From: Thuidium tamariscinum
Taxonomy: Eukaryota; Streptophyta; Bryopsida; Hypnales; Thuidiaceae
DNA: 64,000 nucleotides
Assembly (NCBI GenBank): GCA_947034885.2
Contig: OX344750.2
Location: 9,830,553-9,894,552 of the forward strand
Direction: 5' to 3'
A program made the translations under genes and the position numbers. The notes under the pieces are model-generated. The model made no database searches, was not told the origin of the DNA, and saw only the letters and a program-made list of their open reading frames with translations. Positions 59,570-64,000 of this stretch are shown piece by piece; position 1 is the stretch's first letter; each line of letters starts with the position of its first letter.

Positions 59570-60300
59570 ATAACCCTTAAGCAATGTTGGCGCTATTTTG
59601 CGGCGTTTGGTTGACTTCGCAGGGTCATAAGAAGACTTCAATAATAGTTTTTCCATTCACTTTTTTTCATGACCTTTCAAATTGAGTTGTGAAGACTCTC
59701 CAATTGAGTTTTTAGTCTAACTAATGTTTGTTTTCATGTAGTTGAGAAGTAATTAGAGAAAACAAATGGTAGAATTTGTTGTTTTAGTGTATTTTGAAAA
59801 ATTGACTAAATATGAAATTTCTCCTTGAAAATGACATTTTTTGACTTTAAGCCCAACTAATGAAATGAAGGTTCTCTACTCTAGTTTCTACTCCAATTGA
59901 TTTTGGAAATATTCATAAAATTGAATATTTTATTGCATTTTGAACTTTGGCTGCATTTTTAATGTCCATTGCATCCTATTTATAGAAGTATACGGAAATT
60001 GAGTTTCCACCATGATGTTTGTCACTATAATATACACACATGATGAAATTTTCAGATTTTTTGAGATAGTTTTCTATTTGATCAGATTTTTTCTTCATTT
60101 CTTCTTTAAAAAATTTCATAAAAATCAATTTTCCTCGGAAAAATCGAATTTTTTTGTGAAGTATAGAAGACATGTACTTTCATCTCTGAAAAATAAAATA
60201 AACAAATTTCATACATATCTGCTTCCAAAGTGGTAACAAACTGAGTGCCGGGCAAGGAGGCTTCAAACCAGTGGTGATAGGTCCGTCCTTTAAAGGTTAA
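59570..60300. mobile_element. TTAA-type MITE, subfamily D
   Basis: Left end ATAACCCTTAAGCAATG (one change from TTAA), right end reads inward TTAACCTTTAAAGGACGG. It is 731 bp and matches the outer parts of 29345-30550. Open frames inside are not conserved between the copies. Confidence 0.7.
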
Positions 60301-60858
60301 AAAATAAATGTACATACAGAACGACTGGTTGGGAAGTTTTCCTTTTGCACAATATTTCCATAGTTGCTGGTCGGTGGTTTTCTGTATTTTTACCATTTTT
60401 TGTGTAATTGAAACTCTGTTTTTTTTCTTGCAAATAATTAAATAAACGTATAAATAAATTCCGTGATTTGTGCAAACACATACTGACATCCTCTATATAC
60501 TGGAAAAAAATATTACTCTATTTAAGTCAAAGCTATATTTTGTGTCAAGGACAGCAAATACACAATTGTATATATTGACCATCACTATAGTTTCAATTTG
60601 ATGCTAATGTGTACACCTCTAATCCAATACTTTTTGCTCCTCTGCGTATTTACTAGTATTAGACCAATCAATTTTTCATATAATATTGTTGGCAAGTGAA
60701 AGGAGGTTCCAATGCACCATTGAATACAATATTTGGATACCATATGCAAAAGTTATGAAGGGTCAAAGATTTTTTGGTATAAGTTTTAAAATCATTTCTT
60801 TTACTTAAAGATATATTTTAGCAAGAATTTAAAATAATTTATTTTCATTGTCCAATGT

Positions 60859-62618
60859 GGGTGATTGCAAGAAACACTTGTCTTCTTTTTGTCCCCTTAC
60901 CTCCAACATGTAGTTTCTTGCATATAACTTTTGCATATTTTGTTCATTTGGCTTGAAATTTGGAATGAAGGTGCACACAAAAGTTTTAGATGTTGAGTAA
61001 TTTTTTCAAGATTCTTGAAATTAGTTTACTATTTTTAACTTGCCCCCAATTGGATGTCTACTTTGGCCATTTGGGGGAGTTTTAGTCCTATTTTTTACCC
61101 AAAAATCCAAATTTGAAGTCACAAATTCGACAAGTTGGAGGTCTACTAACATTACAAGGATTGATAATGAGTTTTTATGAAATTAGCAATATGTCTATTA
61201 CACACATGGGGTCAAAGCGATCTTCCTAGGTACAAAGGCTATGAAGAGGGAAAAAATTTCCTAAAGAATTTTTTTTATTGAAATGTTAGTACAATCTTGT
61301 TTAGAAAATTTAATTTTTTTTAAAATAATTTTTTGAATTTTTTTTGAATTACTAAAAATGAAAAGGTCCACAACCCCCTTTTTTGCTATTTTGTGCTACT
61401 AGTGGCCTTTGTAGTACTTTGTGGTAGTCTATAGTACTTTGTAGTAGTCTACAATACTACACAATATTGATAGATGGTCCAAATCTATAGGCGCCTTGAT
61501 TTGACAGTTAAGATTTGTAGGTGCAATGCTCACGTGCAATAATGGTAGTATTGCATTGTACAGTCAGGTCCTGCTCATTTACGAATTCTTGCATACATAG
61601 GGAACAAAACTTCACTGCTGCCAATTTTGATGCCCTCCCAAGGGCTGAAAATTTATTTTTTTAACATGAAATTTTTTTCACAAGATCCTCTCTATGTTAA
61701 TAACACATGTGACAAATTTCAAGGTCAAAAAATTTACCAAAAAAAGATATTTAGAATCTACTAACATGTGTAGTTAAGAAAAAAACTTCACTACAATCAA
61801 CTTTGACCCCCTCCCAAAAATTGAAAAAAATAAAATTTGGCCATGAAATTTTGGTCATGAGATCACCTCTATGTTAATTATATGTGTCTTAAATTTCAGG
61901 TTCAAAAAATTTATTCCAAAAAAGATATTCGAAATCTACTACCATGTGTCAATATAAGGGACAATTTCACTATTGCCAACTTCGATGTACATATTGGTAG
62001 ATTTCAAATATATTTTTTGTGTGAATATTTTGAACTTAAAATTTATCTTACATGTTATCAACACAAAGATGATCTCATGAAAAAAGTTTCATGGCCAAAA
62101 CTTTTTTTTTCAATTTTTAGGAGGGTGTCAAAGTTGGTAGTAGTGAAAGTTTTTTTCTTAACTACACATGTTTGTAGATTTTGAATATCTTTTTTTTGGT
62201 GAATCTTTTGGCCTTGAAATTTTCCACACATATAATCAATATAGAGATGATTTCATTCCAAAAATTTCATGCCAAAAGAAAAAGTTTTCAATCCTTGAGA
62301 CATTGGCAAAGTTGACAGCAGTGAAAGCTTACAACAACACATGTTGATAGATTTTGCATATCTTTTTTTGGGTGAATCTTTTGGCCTTGAAATTTGACAC
62401 ATATGTTATCAACTTAAAAATGATCTTGTACAAAAAATTTCATAGTAAAAAAACAATTTTTCAGCCCTTGAGAGGGTGTCAAAGTTGGCTGTAGTGAAAT
62501 TTTCTTTAACTGTGACTGCAAAAATTCGTAAATGAGCAAGACCTGATTGTACAACCAATCATGTGGCCAAAAACTTTGTTTTCGAGACAAAAACTTGAAG
62601 TGTTTCTTACAATCACCC
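60859..62618 (+). mobile_element. 4-bp duplication family, large member
   Basis: Ends GGGTGATTGCAAGAAACAC and GTGTTTCTTACAATCACCC, flanked by ATGT (60855-60858 and 62619-62622). At 1760 bp it is more than twice the length of the copies at 903 and 2656. Most of the excess is an internal mirrored repeat structure near the right end. The left 250 bases are recognisably related to the other copies (ATAACTTTTG, TAGTTTACTATTTTT, CCAATTGGATGTC). Non-coding. Confidence 0.85.
61557..62553. repeat. Mirrored tandem array, three plus three units of about 176 bp
   Basis: The outer blocks TGTACAGTCAGGTCCTGC (left) and GCAAGACCTGATTGTACA (right) are inverted copies and continue inward for about 35 bases. 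Inside, the motif TTCACT..TGCCAACTTTGA-like recurs at 61611, 61787 and 61965, and its reverse complement at about 62143, 62321 and 62494. Periods are 173-178 bp. It looks like a separate element nested in the 60859-62618 element. Confidence 0.75.
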
Positions 62619-62622
62619 ATGT

Positions 62623-64000
62623 CTAAATTGGAGTATTTCTTACATCTACTCAAAGTACTTCGGAATGTGTTTCCAATGGGAAAAATTCCAAGTTCTATAC
62701 TAAATAGAGATTTAAAGGAACCCATACTAAATAATTGACATTTCACACTATATAAATATCTACCTTTGTTGTACATCAATAGTTATTGAAGTATGTGTGT
62801 AGGGTGTATGTTTTGTATATATTTCAAACACCTTCAATTTTCCAAAATAAGTTCCTTTAATTTTTTGGTCCCCCTTAAATCCCTATTCAATGTAGTTATA
62901 TACAAGTCAAAAGTTAGAAATAAATTTATAGGGCCAATGTATCAATTGGACAAAGGATGCTCTTTACCAAGGCTTCCTTTAAGCATTATAGTGCCAAATT
63001 GCACTAGGTGAATATCTACATATTCACTATGGACCTTAGCTTGAACCCAATTCAATTCCTATCTATAGTGGTCTAACATCCCAAAAGCTAATTGTTGGAC
63101 AATTCTAGATAGGGACTAAATTGGGTCTAAGGTCCACAATGGGTATATTAACCCCATATAACATCCACTTCATTATAGTAGTGCATGACAAGTGGTCACT
63201 TCATAATACTCAATACAATATAATACTTTGTATATATTTGAGCCAAAAGGAGTTCATAGAGACTACACCTCGAGAGATCACACCCCATTACATTTGGTAA
63301 CCATGTGCGATAATGGAATATTTAATGGGGGGGAGGTATTTATCTCCTTACATTCTTTTTATTCCTCCCTATTTGTAGATAAAAATCTATTGGCATGTCT
63401 TTTTTTGGACCCTATTTTTTGTAAATGGATAAGGGGATTAATTTTTGGCACCTATTTTCTTGTACATTTTAAAACTATAGAACATTGAAAAAAGTATAAA
63501 CAGCTAGTAAATATGTGAGCAACAAATTTTCAATAGCATTTGAAGTAGAATTGGGCACAACTTACAATACCAATAGCATATCGTAGAAAGGGCCATTGAA
63601 AACAAACCAATAGCAAAAGCATACCACTGACAAGAAAACAAACTCTAGAATATGTAATCCATGAGCTATAGCATGCATCTAACAATCAATTCATGAAAAA
63701 TAGCACTTTGAAATACAAAAAATCTAAAAATATAGTAATTTAATAAATGGATGTGTTTTCAAACACATGTATGACTAGTCCCAATCTACAAACAAACCTA
63801 AAACTTAAAACTTCAAGGTTCATAGACAAAGATCATGCTCAAATTACAATTGTTAATTTTGATAGCTAGTACATTTTCACCATACAAGTATGATCCTTAA
63901 AGCATTTTCCACCAATCCATAGCCGCACTTAATTCAAATTCAAGACAACAATTACAACCACCTTTCTGAACCATTTATTAACAAACTAAACTTACTAAGC
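62623..64000. other. AT-rich interval, no gene seen
   Basis: Short frames only. No terminal repeats, domains or RNA genes recognised up to the window edge. Confidence 0.4.

Noticed and set aside
4168-60300. Naming the TTAA family piggyBac
   Set aside because: TTAA bounds alone do not separate piggyBac, Kolobok and Sola3, and no transposase is visible.
1-64000. tRNA, rRNA or snRNA genes
   Set aside because: No conserved tRNA arms, rRNA blocks or snRNA motifs were recognised by reading; a covariance-model search could not be run here.

Overview
The window reads as a nuclear intergenic stretch of a large, repeat-rich plant genome. It is strongly AT-rich, shows no confidently intact host gene, and is packed with small terminal-inverted-repeat (TIR) DNA elements. 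Several of these carry plant hallmarks: CACTACAAG termini with 3-bp target duplications, a Tourist-like element with a TAA duplication, and a plant-type hAT transposase fossil (DUF659 plus hATC dimerisation region). I cannot name the species; a gymnosperm, fern, lycophyte or other large-genome land plant would fit. No rRNA, tRNA, CRISPR array or bacterial-type operon was seen.

Layout. 1-5.1 kb: two copies of a 4-bp-target-duplication MITE family (903-1639 and 2656-3352), a GC-rich patch, and a first TTAA-flanked element (4168-5086). 5.5-6.9 kb (minus): a broken protein-kinase-like gene, followed by a GC-rich hairpin region (7.1-7.4 kb). 9.4-11.8 kb: two CACTA MITEs around a TTAA element. 12.0-15.2 kb (plus): a decayed gene with a BED-like finger, a coiled coil and a RING-like cysteine cluster. 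16.4-24.65 kb (plus): a decayed hAT transposase gene with a long charged C-terminal tail, interrupted by a TTAA element, a 1.1-kb perfect-looking palindrome and a probable 3.5-kb solo LTR. 25.1-31.2 kb: GC-rich terminus-like module, then a chain of TTAA elements that share their TTAA joints. 32-46 kb: more TTAA elements, two elements flanked by TA, a Tourist MITE, a hAT MITE with a perfect 8-bp duplication, and a TTAA element carrying a nested CACTA MITE. 46.1-48.3 kb: a 2-kb GC-rich island unlike its surroundings. 48.3-60.3 kb: further TTAA elements and AT-rich filler. 60.9-62.6 kb: a large member of the 4-bp family carrying a mirrored array of six ~176-bp units.

The main message is that nearly all recognisable structure comes from layered insertions of at least six kinds of non-autonomous DNA elements. 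Duplicated copies within the window let target-site duplications and, in two cases, the pre-insertion sequence be read directly. The dominant family starts TTAACCCCTAAA and is bounded by TTAA, a preference known for piggyBac, Kolobok and Sola3 and uncommon in described plant genomes. No source for its transposase is visible here.
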